From an uncultured Nesterenkonia sp. (lineage in GTDB: Bacteria > Actinomycetota > Actinomycetes > Actinomycetales > Micrococcaceae): a stretch of DNA of 64,000 bases. Under the pieces are notes generated by a model. It made no database searches and was not told where the DNA came from. It saw nothing but the letters and a program-made list of their open reading frames with translations. Positions 31,056-40,418 of this stretch are shown piece after piece (position 1 is the stretch's first letter; every line of letters begins with the position of its first letter). A program made the translations under genes and the position numbers. The stretch covers positions 124,001 through 188,000 of the forward strand of contig CANLUC010000005.1 of the NCBI GenBank assembly GCA_947494195.1, written 5' to 3'.

Positions 31056-32642
31056 TCACCCACCAGACTTCGCTGACGCGGTGAGGATCGGAGCACGGAG
31101 CTTGACCCGTGTGCCGGTCCTCGCCGCGTTTTTCATGCCCGGCTCCTCGGTCGAGGCGGTCTCCCATTCGATGGAGCCGGAGAGCTCACCGCGGACCAGG
31201 GTGCGCACGATCTGCAGTCCCAGGCCAGGCTCCCATTCCTGCTCGGGCAGCCCCACGCCGTCGTCGGTGAGATCCAGCTCGAGCCGCTGACGTCCCGCGG
31301 CGTCGGCAGCTCGGTGCACCGTCATCGCGACGTTGAGCTCACGGCGCTGCGGATCCGGGCCGAACCCATGCTCCACCGCATTGGCCACGATCTCCGTGAT
31401 CACCAGCGCCAGCGGGGTCACCATGTCCGGGGGAAGCTGACCGAAGCTTCCCACCAGCGACGTGACCACCTGGCGGTCCGACTGCGCCATCTCCGCGGCG
31501 AGACGCAGCTGTCGGCGCATCAGCTCATCGACGTCCACGCTCTCCTCCAGGCCCTTCGACAGCGAATCGTGGACCATGGCGATGGTCTCCACCCGGCGCA
31601 TGGCACGGCGCAGCCCCTCCCTGCCCTCCTGCGAATCCATCCGCCGCGACTGCATGCGCAGCAGCGCGGAGACGGTCTGCAGGTTGTTCTTCACCCGGTG
31701 GTGGATCTCCTTGATCGTCGCGTCCTTGCTCATCAGCTGCTTGTCGCGGCGGCGCAGCTCCGTCACATCGCGGCACAGCACCAGGGCCGCGTAGCGCTCC
31801 CCGTGAGCTTGTCGCGCCGCCTCGCTGCCGGCCGCATGATAGAGCGGGATCGAGCGCAGCGTCACCGCGGCACCATGTGCCTCCAGCTCCGCGCGCATCG
31901 CCCGCCGCCCGGTCAGCATCATCGGCTGAGACTCATCGACGACGACGCCGGTCGCGCGCTGAAGCTCCGAGCCGATCCCCGCCAGGGAGCGTCCTTCGAG
32001 GGTGTCCGAGACCCCCAGGCGCAGCAGCGCGGAGACGGCATTGGGCGAGGCGAAGGTGATCCGTCCCTCCTCGTCGAGGCGCAGCAGCCCGTCCCCGACC
32101 CGAGGCGCTCCCCCGTAGCCGGTGAACTCCTGGGTGGCGTCGGGCCAGCGGCCCTCGGCGGCCATGGACAGCAGGTCATCCGCGCAGCGCCGGTAGGTCA
32201 GCTCCAGCCGGGAGGGGCTGCGCATGGCGGCCACCGCGAAGTGCAGCGTGATGACCCCGACGGTGCGTCCGCGGTGCAGCAGCGGCAGCGCCTGGACCCG
32301 CATGCGCGCGGGTGAGGGCTGTCCCTGATCGGAGGAGTTCGTCTCCACCTGCGAGGTCCAGGCGCGTTCCACCATCGGCTTGAGGTCGGCGCGGATCCGG
32401 TCTCCGACCACGTCGCGGTGGATCAGCGTCTGGGTGGTCGAGGGCCGAGCTTGCGCCAGCGCGATGAAGGAACGCTCCTCGGCGGAGAGGAACCCTTCCT
32501 CCGTGTGCGGGAACCACAGCACCAGATCCGAGAACGCCAGATCAGAGAGCAGCTGCCAGTCCCCGACGAGGGCATGGAGCCACTCGACGTCGTCCTGGGT
32601 GAGATACCGATGACCGACGAGCGGATCCTGGAAGACGGCCAT
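31056..32642 (-). CDS. pdtaS: PdtaS-type sensor histidine kinase
   Basis: 528-residue soluble kinase. Residues 1 to about 150 are the GAF-like sensor, 170-290 a PAS domain (DGLLRLDEEGRITFASPNAV), and the HisKA_2 dimerisation region carries the phospho-acceptor in KEIHHRVKNNLQTVSALLRM. The ATPase domain has the N-box ALVITEIVANAVEHGF and G-boxes TDDGVGLPEQEWEPGLGLQI. No membrane segment is present. In mycobacteria PdtaS phosphorylates PdtaR, an ANTAR antiterminator; pdtaR is not in this window. The ATG at 32642 has GAGGAG upstream. Confidence 0.93.
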   Translation of the reverse strand: MAVFQDPLVGHRYLTQDDVEWLHALVGDWQLLSDLAFSDLVLWFPHTEEGFLSAEERSFIALAQARPSTTQTLIHRDVVGDRIRADLKPMVERAWTSQVETNSSDQGQPSPARMRVQALPLLHRGRTVGVITLHFAVAAMRSPSRLELTYRRCADDLLSMAAEGRWPDATQEFTGYGGAPRVGDGLLRLDEEGRITFASPNAVSALLRLGVSDTLEGRSLAGIGSELQRATGVVVDESQPMMLTGRRAMRAELEAHGAAVTLRSIPLYHAAGSEAARQAHGERYAALVLCRDVTELRRRDKQLMSKDATIKEIHHRVKNNLQTVSALLRMQSRRMDSQEGREGLRRAMRRVETIAMVHDSLSKGLEESVDVDELMRRQLRLAAEMAQSDRQVVTSLVGSFGQLPPDMVTPLALVITEIVANAVEHGFGPDPQRRELNVAMTVHRAADAAGRQRLELDLTDDGVGLPEQEWEPGLGLQIVRTLVRGELSGSIEWETASTEEPGMKNAARTGTRVKLRAPILTASAKSGG

Positions 32643-32744
32643 GTCTGTTCTCCTCGAGGGGTGATGGCGGGGAAGGAAAGCTGGAGATCACGGTGCGGAC
32701 CCACGGGCGGCCCTGGAGCCGACCACCGATCCGAAGCCGAGCAC

Positions 32745-35700
32745 TCAGGAGTCGATCAGGCCGCGCAGATGACGCAGGAGCACGGTCAGCGACGCGATGT
32801 TGTCATCGGCCAGGGCGTCCACCTCAGCGATGAGCCGCTCGGTCCGGGCGAGCTTCACCCCGTTGGCCTGCTTCCACTCCTCCAGTCGCTCCGTCGGGTC
32901 CTGCCCCGCGGAGGTCCCGCGCAGCACCGCCCCGGTGATCTCGGCCATGGCGCTGTAGAGCTCATCACGCTGGGCCCCGCGGGCCAGTGCCTGCCACTTG
33001 TCCTCACGCGGCTGGTTGGTGATCCGGTTGAGCAGCGAGTCCGCGCTGAATTCCGCATAGACGGCGTAGTACACCCCGGCGACCTCTCGAGAGTCGAGAT
33101 CGTGGGTGATGGAGAGCGAGGCGATGTCCAGCAGCGAGAAGGCCTCGAAGAGCTCCGAGACCCAGGTGGCAAGCTCCTCGGGCATGCCAGCCTGCATCGC
33201 CTCGCCCCGCCGCTCCTCCACGCGCCTGCTATCCTCACCGCGCAGGTAGCTGGTGAGGTCTCCGTAGAGCGGAGAGATGTGCTCGGCATAGGCCTCCACA
33301 TCTTCCCGCACGGAGGTGCCGCGGCTGACGTGGTTGATGAACCAGCGGACCGCCCGATCCAGCAGCCGGCGCATATCGCGGTAGGTGTTCGCCCAGGCAT
33401 CCCGGTCGAAGTTCACCGGAAGCTCACGCATGGCCTCGTCGAAGGCCTCCAGTGCGAACAGCTGACGCACTGCCACGAAGGAGCGGACCACCTGCTCCTC
33501 GGCCGCAAACGTCTCCTCGATCGCGCGGAAGACGAACGCCGCTCCGCCGACGTTGACCACGTCATTGGCCACCACATTGGCGATGATCTCGCGATGCAGC
33601 GGGTGCCGCGAGAACTCCTCAGAGAACCGCTCGCGCAGGGGCCCGGGGAAGTATTCTTCAAGGGTCAGGGTGAACCAGTCATCGTCGGGGACCGAGCTCT
33701 CCACCAGGGCTGCCTTGAGCTGGATCTTCGCGTAGGCGGCCAGCACGGCGAGTTCAGGCGAGGTCAGGATGCGCTGGCCGGCCGCGGCACGCTCGGCGAA
33801 GATCTCATCGCTGGGAAGCACCTCGATGCTGCGGTCAAGGTCCACCGTCTCTTCCAACCACGTGATGAGTCGCTGGAAGCTCGGGGACCACTCCCCCACC
33901 CGATGCCGATCGGTCATCAGCAGCACGTTCTGGTCCCGGTTCGTCTCCAGCACGTGGGCGGCGACGTCCTCGGTCATGGAGCCCAGCAGCTCGCTGCGCT
34001 CGTCCGCCTCAAGGTGGCCGGACTCCACGAGCTGGTCGATGAGGATCTTGATGTTGACCTCGTGGTCCGAGCAGTCCACCCCGGCCGAGTTGTCGATGGC
34101 GTCGCTGTTGAGCAGGGTCCCGGTCTGCGCGGCCTCGATACGACCGGCCTGGGTGAAGCCGAGGTTTCCGCCCTCTCCGACGACCCTGGCGCGCAGCTGG
34201 TTCCCATCCACGCGGATGGCGTTGTTCGCGCGGTCACCGACCTGGTCATGGGTCTCATAGGAGGCCTTCACGTAGGTGCCGATGCCGCCGTTGTAGAAGA
34301 GGTCCACCGGCGTCTGCAGCAGAGCCTTGATCAGCTCCGGAGGGGTGAGCTGATCCTGGTCTGCGGGGAGGTCGAACCGTCGGCGCATCTCCTCAGTGAT
34401 CTCGATGCTCTTGGCCGTCCGGGAGAAGACCCCGCCCCCGGCGGAGATCAGCTCCGAGTCGTATTCACCCCAACCGGAGCGCTGGGCGTGGAAGCGCCGC
34501 TGCCGTTCGGCGAAGCTGGCTGCAGCATCCGGGTTCGGGTCGATGAAGATGTGCAGGTGGTTGAACGCCGCGACCAGCTGGATGTGCTCGGAGAGCAGCA
34601 TCCCGTTGCCGAAGACGTCGCCACTCATGTCACCGATCCCCAGGACCGTGAAGTCTTCGTTCTGCGTGTCCACGCCGAGCTCCGAGAAGTGCGACTTCAC
34701 GGACTCCCAGGCGCCGCGCGCGGTGATGCCCATCTCTTTATGGTCATAGCCCACGGAACCGCCCGAAGCGAAGGCGTCGCCGAGCCAGTGCCCGTATTCC
34801 TTGCTGATCTCGTTCGCGGTGTCGGAGAAGGTGGCGGTGCCCTTGTCTGCGGCGACCACCAGGTAGGCGTCGTCGCCGTCGTGGCGAATGACCCGGTACG
34901 GGTGGGTGATCACCATCTGCCCGTCTCGTTCGCTCTGGTTGTCGGTGATGTCGAGCAGCGCCCGGATATAGATCTTGTAGGCGGCCCGGCCAGCCTCGAA
35001 CCAGGCCGAGCGGTCCGCCGCCGGGTCGGGAAGCTGCTTGGGGTAGAACCCGCCCTTGGCTCCGGAGGGAACGATCACAGCGTTCTTGGCCATCTGTGCC
35101 TTGACCAGGCCCAACACCTCGGTGCGGAAATCCTCGCGCCGGTCGGACCAGCGCAGGCCGCCTCGAGCGACTTTGGCGAAACGCAGGTGCACCCCTTCGA
35201 CGACAGGCGAGTAGACCCAGACCTCATGGGCCGGACGCGGCTTGGGTGCGGCGTCGATGGTGGCCGGAGTCAGCTTCAGCGAGAGCCAGTCGTGTCCCTG
35301 GTAGAGGTTCGTCCGCTGGGTGGAGTCGATCAGATTGAGCAGGGCGCTGAGCACGCGGTCCGCGTCCAGGGTGCGCACCTGCTCCAGCGCCTCGAGGACC
35401 TTCTCCCGAGCCGAGGAGCTGAGCTGCTCACGATCCCCGTCGAGGTCCGGGTCGAAGCGCGTCTCGAAGTACTCGACCAGCGCAGTGGCCATCTCGGGGT
35501 TCTGCAGCAGCGACTCCGCGACGAAGGTGTAGGAGTTGGTGCTGCCCAGCTGCCGGTAGTACTTGGCGTAGGCGCGCAGGACCGTGACGCTGCGGATGCT
35601 CAGACCCAGACGCAGCACGAGCTGGGAGAAGACGTCTGACTCGGCCTTGCCCATCAGCACCTGCTGATAGGCCTCCTGCAGCAGCGAGACGGTGTCCTTG

Positions 35701-37577
35701 GCTGTGACTCCCTCGGGGTAGAACAGTCCCAGGTCATAGAGGTGGAAGGTCGCCCCGTCCGGACAGTTGAGCGTGTAGGAACGCTCATCGAGGACCTCCA
35801 GCCCGAAGTCATCGATGACCGGGAGAGTGTCGGTGAGCGTCTTCTGCTCAGTGAGGTAGAGCTTCAGGCGCATGTCCGCCGTGCCGCCGTCGCGCGAGCT
35901 GTAGAAGCTCATCCGCGGCACCGCCTCGCCCTCCTGGGCCGCCTCCTCCAGAGCCTCGAACTGCGCGGCATCGGCGAGCGCATCCTGAACCTCGTAGAGC
36001 ACGCGGTAGTCATCGGGGAACGCATCGCTCCACCGTGCGGCGACGGCCTCGGCATGTCGGCTGGAGTAGCGCTCCTGAGCCTCCGCCGCGAGCCCTTCGG
36101 CCCAGGACCGCACGGCCCTGGTCAGCCGGTTCTCGAGCTCTTCCTGGGTCCCTGCGGGCTCCGCGGCGTCGTCGGCCAGGCGCAGCCGGAAGAAGACCCG
36201 GGCCAGAACGGACTCGGTGAGTCGCACGGTGAAGTCGATGGACTCGGCCCGCACGTAGTCGAGCAGCTCCTGCTCGATCCGGCGTCGCACGGCGGTGTTG
36301 TACCGATCCCTGGGGAGATAGACCAGGGCCGTCATGAACCGTCCGTAGTGGTCACGCCGCAGGAACAGCTTGACCCTGCGGCGCTCCTGGAGCTGCATGA
36401 TCTGCCAGGTCGCCTGCTCGATCTCGTCGATCTCCATCTGCAGCAGCTCATTGCGCGGATAGGTCTCCAGGATCTGCATCAGGTCATTGCCCGAGTGCGA
36501 GTCGGCGGCGAAGCCGGAGCGCTCGAGCAGCTCCTCCGCGCGGGAGCGCAGCAGCGGAATGTTGACGATGGACTGGCTGTAGGCGCGTTCACTGAAGAGT
36601 CCAATGAAGCGATGTTCGCCCTTGACCGTGCCGTCGACGTTGAAGGTCTTGACCGCCACGTAGTCCATATAGGTGCGGCGCCGCACGGTCGAGCGCGAGT
36701 TCGCCTTGGTCACGACCAGCGCGCGGCGCTGACCGGCGCGCTCGCGCCCCGCGGCGGAGAGTTCGGTGGAGCGCCGCGCGATCGGTTTGCCGTTCTTATC
36801 CGCGAGAACCCCGAGGCCCGTGCCGGTGACCGGATCCAGGTGCACGGAGCCGTCCGGATACTCGGCGAGCTCGTACTCGCGATAGCCCAGGAACAAGAAG
36901 TTTCCGGAGCCCATCCATTCCAGCAGATCCGCAGACTCCTCCGCCTCTGGGAGGTCCTCGGCCCCGCGCAGAGAACGCGCCGCCGTCTTCACCTGAGCCA
37001 CCATTCGGTCCTGATCACGGTGACTTGCCAGCACATCTGCCAGGACACTGCGCAGCCCGTCGATCAGTGCGTCTGCATCCTCCCCGGAGATCACCCGGTC
37101 GAGCTCGACGGTGATCCAGGACTCGATCTTGACCTGATGATCGTCGTTGAGCAGGGCCTTCAGGTTCGGCAGCGTCTGGGTGTCTCCCGAGGAGACTCCC
37201 CGGTGCTCGGCGGGCAGGGATTTCACGGCGGCCAGGTCTCCGGAGCCCGTGCTGCGGCTGCTCAGGAAGATCGGGTGGACCACCAGCGAGATGCTGTGCC
37301 CGTTCCTCGTCACCTCTGCGGTCACCGAGTCCACGAGGTACGGCATGTCATCGGTGACCACCTGGACCACGCTGCGGCCGCCCACGGCGCTCACCTGGAT
37401 GACGGGTGAGGAGTCCGTGCGGGACTGCGCGAGTGTCAGGTGCTCGCTGACCCTGCGCTCCTGATAGTCAGTGCTGACCAGCTGCAGGTCATCCTGCGCG
37501 ATGTGCGCATAGTAGGCATCGATCAAAGTCTCAAGGTCGGCGTCATTGCTGGTCCATAGAGTCTTCTCAGCGGGCAT
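32745..37577 (-). CDS. NAD-specific glutamate dehydrogenase, large (GDH2) type
   Basis: 1610-residue enzyme converting glutamate to 2-oxoglutarate and ammonium, of the 180-kDa class known from Streptomyces and mycobacteria. The catalytic core, at about 800-1250, contains ARGGLRWSDRREDFRTEVLG and VPSGAKGGFYPKQLPDP with the active-site lysines, plus GIGDMSGDVFGNGMLLS. The N-terminal 700 residues form the ACT-like regulatory region and the C-terminal 350 a helical domain. The start is the ATG at 37577 (MPAEKTLWTS). It is a single-gene unit. The family mostly works in glutamate catabolism and is regulated in some species by binding proteins. Confidence 0.95.
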   Translation of the reverse strand: MPAEKTLWTSNDADLETLIDAYYAHIAQDDLQLVSTDYQERRVSEHLTLAQSRTDSSPVIQVSAVGGRSVVQVVTDDMPYLVDSVTAEVTRNGHSISLVVHPIFLSSRSTGSGDLAAVKSLPAEHRGVSSGDTQTLPNLKALLNDDHQVKIESWITVELDRVISGEDADALIDGLRSVLADVLASHRDQDRMVAQVKTAARSLRGAEDLPEAEESADLLEWMGSGNFLFLGYREYELAEYPDGSVHLDPVTGTGLGVLADKNGKPIARRSTELSAAGRERAGQRRALVVTKANSRSTVRRRTYMDYVAVKTFNVDGTVKGEHRFIGLFSERAYSQSIVNIPLLRSRAEELLERSGFAADSHSGNDLMQILETYPRNELLQMEIDEIEQATWQIMQLQERRRVKLFLRRDHYGRFMTALVYLPRDRYNTAVRRRIEQELLDYVRAESIDFTVRLTESVLARVFFRLRLADDAAEPAGTQEELENRLTRAVRSWAEGLAAEAQERYSSRHAEAVAARWSDAFPDDYRVLYEVQDALADAAQFEALEEAAQEGEAVPRMSFYSSRDGGTADMRLKLYLTEQKTLTDTLPVIDDFGLEVLDERSYTLNCPDGATFHLYDLGLFYPEGVTAKDTVSLLQEAYQQVLMGKAESDVFSQLVLRLGLSIRSVTVLRAYAKYYRQLGSTNSYTFVAESLLQNPEMATALVEYFETRFDPDLDGDREQLSSSAREKVLEALEQVRTLDADRVLSALLNLIDSTQRTNLYQGHDWLSLKLTPATIDAAPKPRPAHEVWVYSPVVEGVHLRFAKVARGGLRWSDRREDFRTEVLGLVKAQMAKNAVIVPSGAKGGFYPKQLPDPAADRSAWFEAGRAAYKIYIRALLDITDNQSERDGQMVITHPYRVIRHDGDDAYLVVAADKGTATFSDTANEISKEYGHWLGDAFASGGSVGYDHKEMGITARGAWESVKSHFSELGVDTQNEDFTVLGIGDMSGDVFGNGMLLSEHIQLVAAFNHLHIFIDPNPDAAASFAERQRRFHAQRSGWGEYDSELISAGGGVFSRTAKSIEITEEMRRRFDLPADQDQLTPPELIKALLQTPVDLFYNGGIGTYVKASYETHDQVGDRANNAIRVDGNQLRARVVGEGGNLGFTQAGRIEAAQTGTLLNSDAIDNSAGVDCSDHEVNIKILIDQLVESGHLEADERSELLGSMTEDVAAHVLETNRDQNVLLMTDRHRVGEWSPSFQRLITWLEETVDLDRSIEVLPSDEIFAERAAAGQRILTSPELAVLAAYAKIQLKAALVESSVPDDDWFTLTLEEYFPGPLRERFSEEFSRHPLHREIIANVVANDVVNVGGAAFVFRAIEETFAAEEQVVRSFVAVRQLFALEAFDEAMRELPVNFDRDAWANTYRDMRRLLDRAVRWFINHVSRGTSVREDVEAYAEHISPLYGDLTSYLRGEDSRRVEERRGEAMQAGMPEELATWVSELFEAFSLLDIASLSITHDLDSREVAGVYYAVYAEFSADSLLNRITNQPREDKWQALARGAQRDELYSAMAEITGAVLRGTSAGQDPTERLEEWKQANGVKLARTERLIAEVDALADDNIASLTVLLRHLRGLIDS

Positions 37578-37662
37578 CTGTACTCTCACTCTTTCCTCGG
37601 ATTGCGAGTGCGCGCCGAGCTCCCCGTCGCCGAGGAGGCGCACGCTGCCTGTGTGATTCAGC

Positions 37663-39075
37663 CTACCTTCTGAGCCGACCGAGCAGACGCTTCGGCCGCT
37701 GCCCCAGATCCACCCCGGCAAGGTCCGCGATGCCCCGCCGCAGGGCCGATTCAGCGGCGGCCTCGGAGAGCATCTGCCCGGCCAGCAGAGCGGCGTCGCA
37801 GCCCGAGGCGTCCCAGGGCAGGAATGCCGCGATCTCGCGATCAGGACCCAGTCGCCGCCAGGCCTGACTGAGCTGATCCCGGGGAGAACGCCCGATCACC
37901 TCGCTGCGCACCTTGTTGATGATCACCTCAATCTCAGCCGCTGCTGTCTCGGGCAGGCTGAGCTGGAGATCCTCGATGGCTTTGACCAGCCGGGAGAAGC
38001 TGACCGCGTCGGCCGCGCCGACGGCGAGGATCCGGTCCGCCTGCCGCAGACAGGTCAGCGCGGCACCGTTGCGCTGCGGCGCGAGGGTGTCATAGCTGAG
38101 TTCCTCATCCTGTTCCACGCAGGCGGCGACGTCGACGATCACGTAGTCGTACCGGGTTCTGGCGAACTGGAGGACCGTCTGCAGGCTGCGCTCACGGATC
38201 TCCGGCCAGCGGGCCGCCCGAGGCAGGCCTGAGAGCAGGGCGAGTCGAGCGCCGCTGACCTGGACGGCGGAGGTGGCGGCCTGCAGCGCCTGCGTGTCGA
38301 GGCGCCCGAGATCCGCGGCCCGGCAGGCCTGCGCAAGCCCCGCGGTCTCTTCCAGGAGACCGAGCTGAGGCACGAGGGAGGCTGCCACGGTATCGGCATC
38401 GACGAGCAGGACCGCAGGGCCCTGCAGGGCGATCTCGGCGGCCAGGTTCACCGCGACGGTGCTGCGACCGGGGCTGCCAGGTGCTCCCCAGACCACGGTG
38501 ATGCCCTCGGTGCAGTGCACGGCTTCTCGGTCGCCCCAGGGCGGGGAGGCCGCCTCTGCGGCGCGTGCGGTGGGCGCACCCGGTGGCGCCGCGTCGACTA
38601 GCGGTTCCGTACCGTGATCTGGATCAGTCCATGTGCCCGGGTCGGCGGCAGACCCTGTGCCCTCCGGAGACGCGGTCCCCTCGGGCCGGTAGGCCGCATT
38701 CTCGGGATCCTCTGCGGAAGCAGCAGACCGGGCGGGCTCGCGGCCCTGCAGCGCCGCCGCGAGAGCCTCGGCGCCGACGTCGTCGTCGAAGCAGGTCAGC
38801 CCCAGGTTTCGAAGCCTGGCGCGCTCCTCCGCCACAGCGGAGATGGCGACCACCTGGCGTCCCCCCTCCTGCAGGTCCGCGAGCACGGTGGCCGTGAGCC
38901 GCTGTGTGCTGCCGATGACCAGAGCTGCGTCCGAGCGGCCGGTGCGACAGACGGCCACGAGCTCGGCGAGATCCGCACAGCGACGCTCGATCGTCACCGG
39001 GCCCTGGAGGCCCTCGACGGCGGCGATATGGTCGGCGCGCAGTGCTCCCGTGGTCACCACTGCCCACCGGTGCAT
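37663..39075 (-). CDS. CpaE/MinD-like P-loop protein with arginine in place of the Walker A lysine
   Basis: 470 residues. The N-terminal 105 look receiver-like (ALVIGSTQRLTATVLADLQE), as in CpaE; a Pro/Ala/Glu linker (about 110-190) follows; then the SIMIBI-type domain. Its P-loop reads VVWGAPGSPGRSTVAVNLA, where the deviant Walker A KGGxGK(S/T) has lost both lysines. Other elements remain: LLVDADTVAASL (switch region) and YDYVIVDVAACVEQD (Walker B). Its start is immediately before the end-to-start junction with the SAF gene (stop at 39076, start at 39075), so the two form one operon. Function unknown; scaffold or switch is inference. Confidence 0.85.
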   Translation of the reverse strand: MHRWAVVTTGALRADHIAAVEGLQGPVTIERRCADLAELVAVCRTGRSDAALVIGSTQRLTATVLADLQEGGRQVVAISAVAEERARLRNLGLTCFDDDVGAEALAAALQGREPARSAASAEDPENAAYRPEGTASPEGTGSAADPGTWTDPDHGTEPLVDAAPPGAPTARAAEAASPPWGDREAVHCTEGITVVWGAPGSPGRSTVAVNLAAEIALQGPAVLLVDADTVAASLVPQLGLLEETAGLAQACRAADLGRLDTQALQAATSAVQVSGARLALLSGLPRAARWPEIRERSLQTVLQFARTRYDYVIVDVAACVEQDEELSYDTLAPQRNGAALTCLRQADRILAVGAADAVSFSRLVKAIEDLQLSLPETAAAEIEVIINKVRSEVIGRSPRDQLSQAWRRLGPDREIAAFLPWDASGCDAALLAGQMLSEAAAESALRRGIADLAGVDLGQRPKRLLGRLRR

Positions 39076-39879
39076 CTAGCCCTCCTCGTCGGTGTCGGTC
39101 TCGGGAGATTCCGGTTCGGGCGACTGAGCTCCGGGGTCGGGCTCAGGCTCTGCCTCTGCCTCTGCCTCTGCCTCACCCGAGGTGGGCTCTCCGCCGGCCG
39201 GGACCACCGACAGTGCGGCCGCCGAGCTTCTCGCGGCGAGCAGCGCCGGCAGCTCCTCGGGATCCACGAGCAGCTCCACCGTGACGACCGCCTGGGCCCC
39301 AAACGTGTTGCTCGCCTCGGTCAGCGCGGCTACCTGGGCTCCGGCGGCGATGCGCTGGACCTCGACCTCCTGCTGCTGACCCACGGCTCCGGCGTCGGCC
39401 GCCCACACATCGACCATGCGCGCCGGCTCCACCCCGCGGGCAAGCGTGTGGTCGACCTCGACCGTCACGGCTTGCCTGCCCTGCGGGTCCTGGGGTCCGA
39501 CGGCACGCCGCGGGACGAGCTCACCCTCCTGCACGATGGTGATGATCTGCGACTCCGAGGGGAGCTGCTCGGAGGCCGAGAGGTAGGAGTCTTTGACCTC
39601 GTCGATCTGCACGTCCACCACGCGCAGGTCCTCCACACTCAGCTGGTCCCCGACCGTGAGCAGCCGGTCCGCAGCGTAGACCTGCGCGGTCCGGTTCTGC
39701 GCCGCGAGCAGCGCGATCACCCCGGAGACCGAGAGCGCAACGATGAGCAGCCCGACCAACAGCCGCGGATCCCGCCAGCTCGGCCGTCGAAGCCGTTCGG
39801 CCGCCGGGGCATCAGGACCCGGCCCATCGCTGCGCACCCTCGGACTCGAGCCTGTGCTCGACGAATATGGATTCGGCAT
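39076..39879 (-). CDS. SAF-domain membrane protein (CpaB/RcpC-like)
   Basis: 267 residues from the ATG at 39879 (GGGAGG upstream). A 45-residue polar N-terminus, a single membrane helix (LLVGLLIVALSVSGVIALLA), then a SAF domain (about 75-130: AADRLLTVGDQLSVEDLRVV) and a CpaB-like beta region. The C-terminus is a Glu/Ala/Pro-rich tail encoded partly by a 6-bp tandem repeat. CpaB proteins help secretin assembly in Tad pili, but no cpaF, secretin or pilin gene is nearby. Confidence 0.87.
   Translation of the reverse strand: MPNPYSSSTGSSPRVRSDGPGPDAPAAERLRRPSWRDPRLLVGLLIVALSVSGVIALLAAQNRTAQVYAADRLLTVGDQLSVEDLRVVDVQIDEVKDSYLSASEQLPSESQIITIVQEGELVPRRAVGPQDPQGRQAVTVEVDHTLARGVEPARMVDVWAADAGAVGQQQEVEVQRIAAGAQVAALTEASNTFGAQAVVTVELLVDPEELPALLAARSSAAALSVVPAGGEPTSGEAEAEAEAEPEPDPGAQSPEPESPETDTDEEG
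39148..39174. repeat. 6-bp microsatellite in the SAF-protein tail
   Basis: Four and a half copies of CTCTGC, encoding an Ala-Glu repeat. Length changes by whole units would keep the reading frame. Confidence 0.7.
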
Positions 39880-40157
39880 GAGGCCTCCCTGCACGTCGCC
39901 CTGCTCGTGTTTCGGCGGGGGTGAGCGCGCTTCCGGATGCCGCCGACGGGGGCGCACAGGCTCAGAATAATACAGCTCGCCCGGCATGGAACCGGTGAGC
40001 TGAAAAATGTGGAGAGCAGGCGCGATTCCGGGGTGGGAATACCGGCCAGAGACGTTGGCTGCTGTGGGATGATGGATGAAACACCATCAAACGTCACCAC
40101 CGAGTGCTGGACCTCCGGGTCCAGCGATCCACATGCTCATCATCACGGAGGATCACC

Positions 40158-40394
40158 ATGCGTCGTTTTTTGACCCTGCCGGATGTGGCAGAAGCACTCA
40201 ACATCTCGATGTCACAGACGCGCGCTCTCATCAAGACCGGTGACCTCGAAGGAATTCAGATCGGCGGACGCGGCCAGTGGCGCGTCGAAGAAGCGAAGCT
40301 CGACGAATACATCGAGCGGCAGTACGCCGCGCAGCGCGCCTCCCGCGCCTCGGACTCGAGCCACTCGACGTCCCCCACACCCTCGGGCACCTGA
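40158..40394 (+). CDS. Small excisionase/MerR-type helix-turn-helix protein
   Basis: 78 residues. The N-terminal 55 form a MerR/Xis-like winged HTH: FLTLPDVAEALNISMSQTRA, then IQIGGRGQWRVEEAKLDEYI. The tail is Ser/Thr/Pro rich. The ATG at 40158 has GGAGG upstream. There is no integrase or phage gene around it, so it is more likely a small transcription factor like BldC than an excisionase. It is divergent from the SAF/CpaE-like pair, which makes that pair its likeliest target (inference). Confidence 0.88.
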   Translation: MRRFLTLPDVAEALNISMSQTRALIKTGDLEGIQIGGRGQWRVEEAKLDEYIERQYAAQRASRASDSSHSTSPTPSGT

Positions 40395-40418
40395 CTCGCC
40401 CGGGCTCCGGCCCCTGAC

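Noticed and set aside
32418-35639. A 1073-codon open frame on the plus strand opposite the glutamate dehydrogenase gene
   Set aside because: It is an antisense shadow created by GC-rich codon bias: no family motif, skewed composition, and it overlaps a gene with unmistakable GDH motifs.
37578-37721. Longer N-terminus of the glutamate dehydrogenase
   Set aside because: The extra residues are outside the family pattern and overlap the end of the neighbouring CpaE-like gene; ATG 37577 fits better.
40158-40394. Excisionase-like HTH gene as a sign of a prophage or integrative element
   Set aside because: No integrase, attachment-site repeats or phage genes are present, and the gene sits among chromosomal housekeeping genes.
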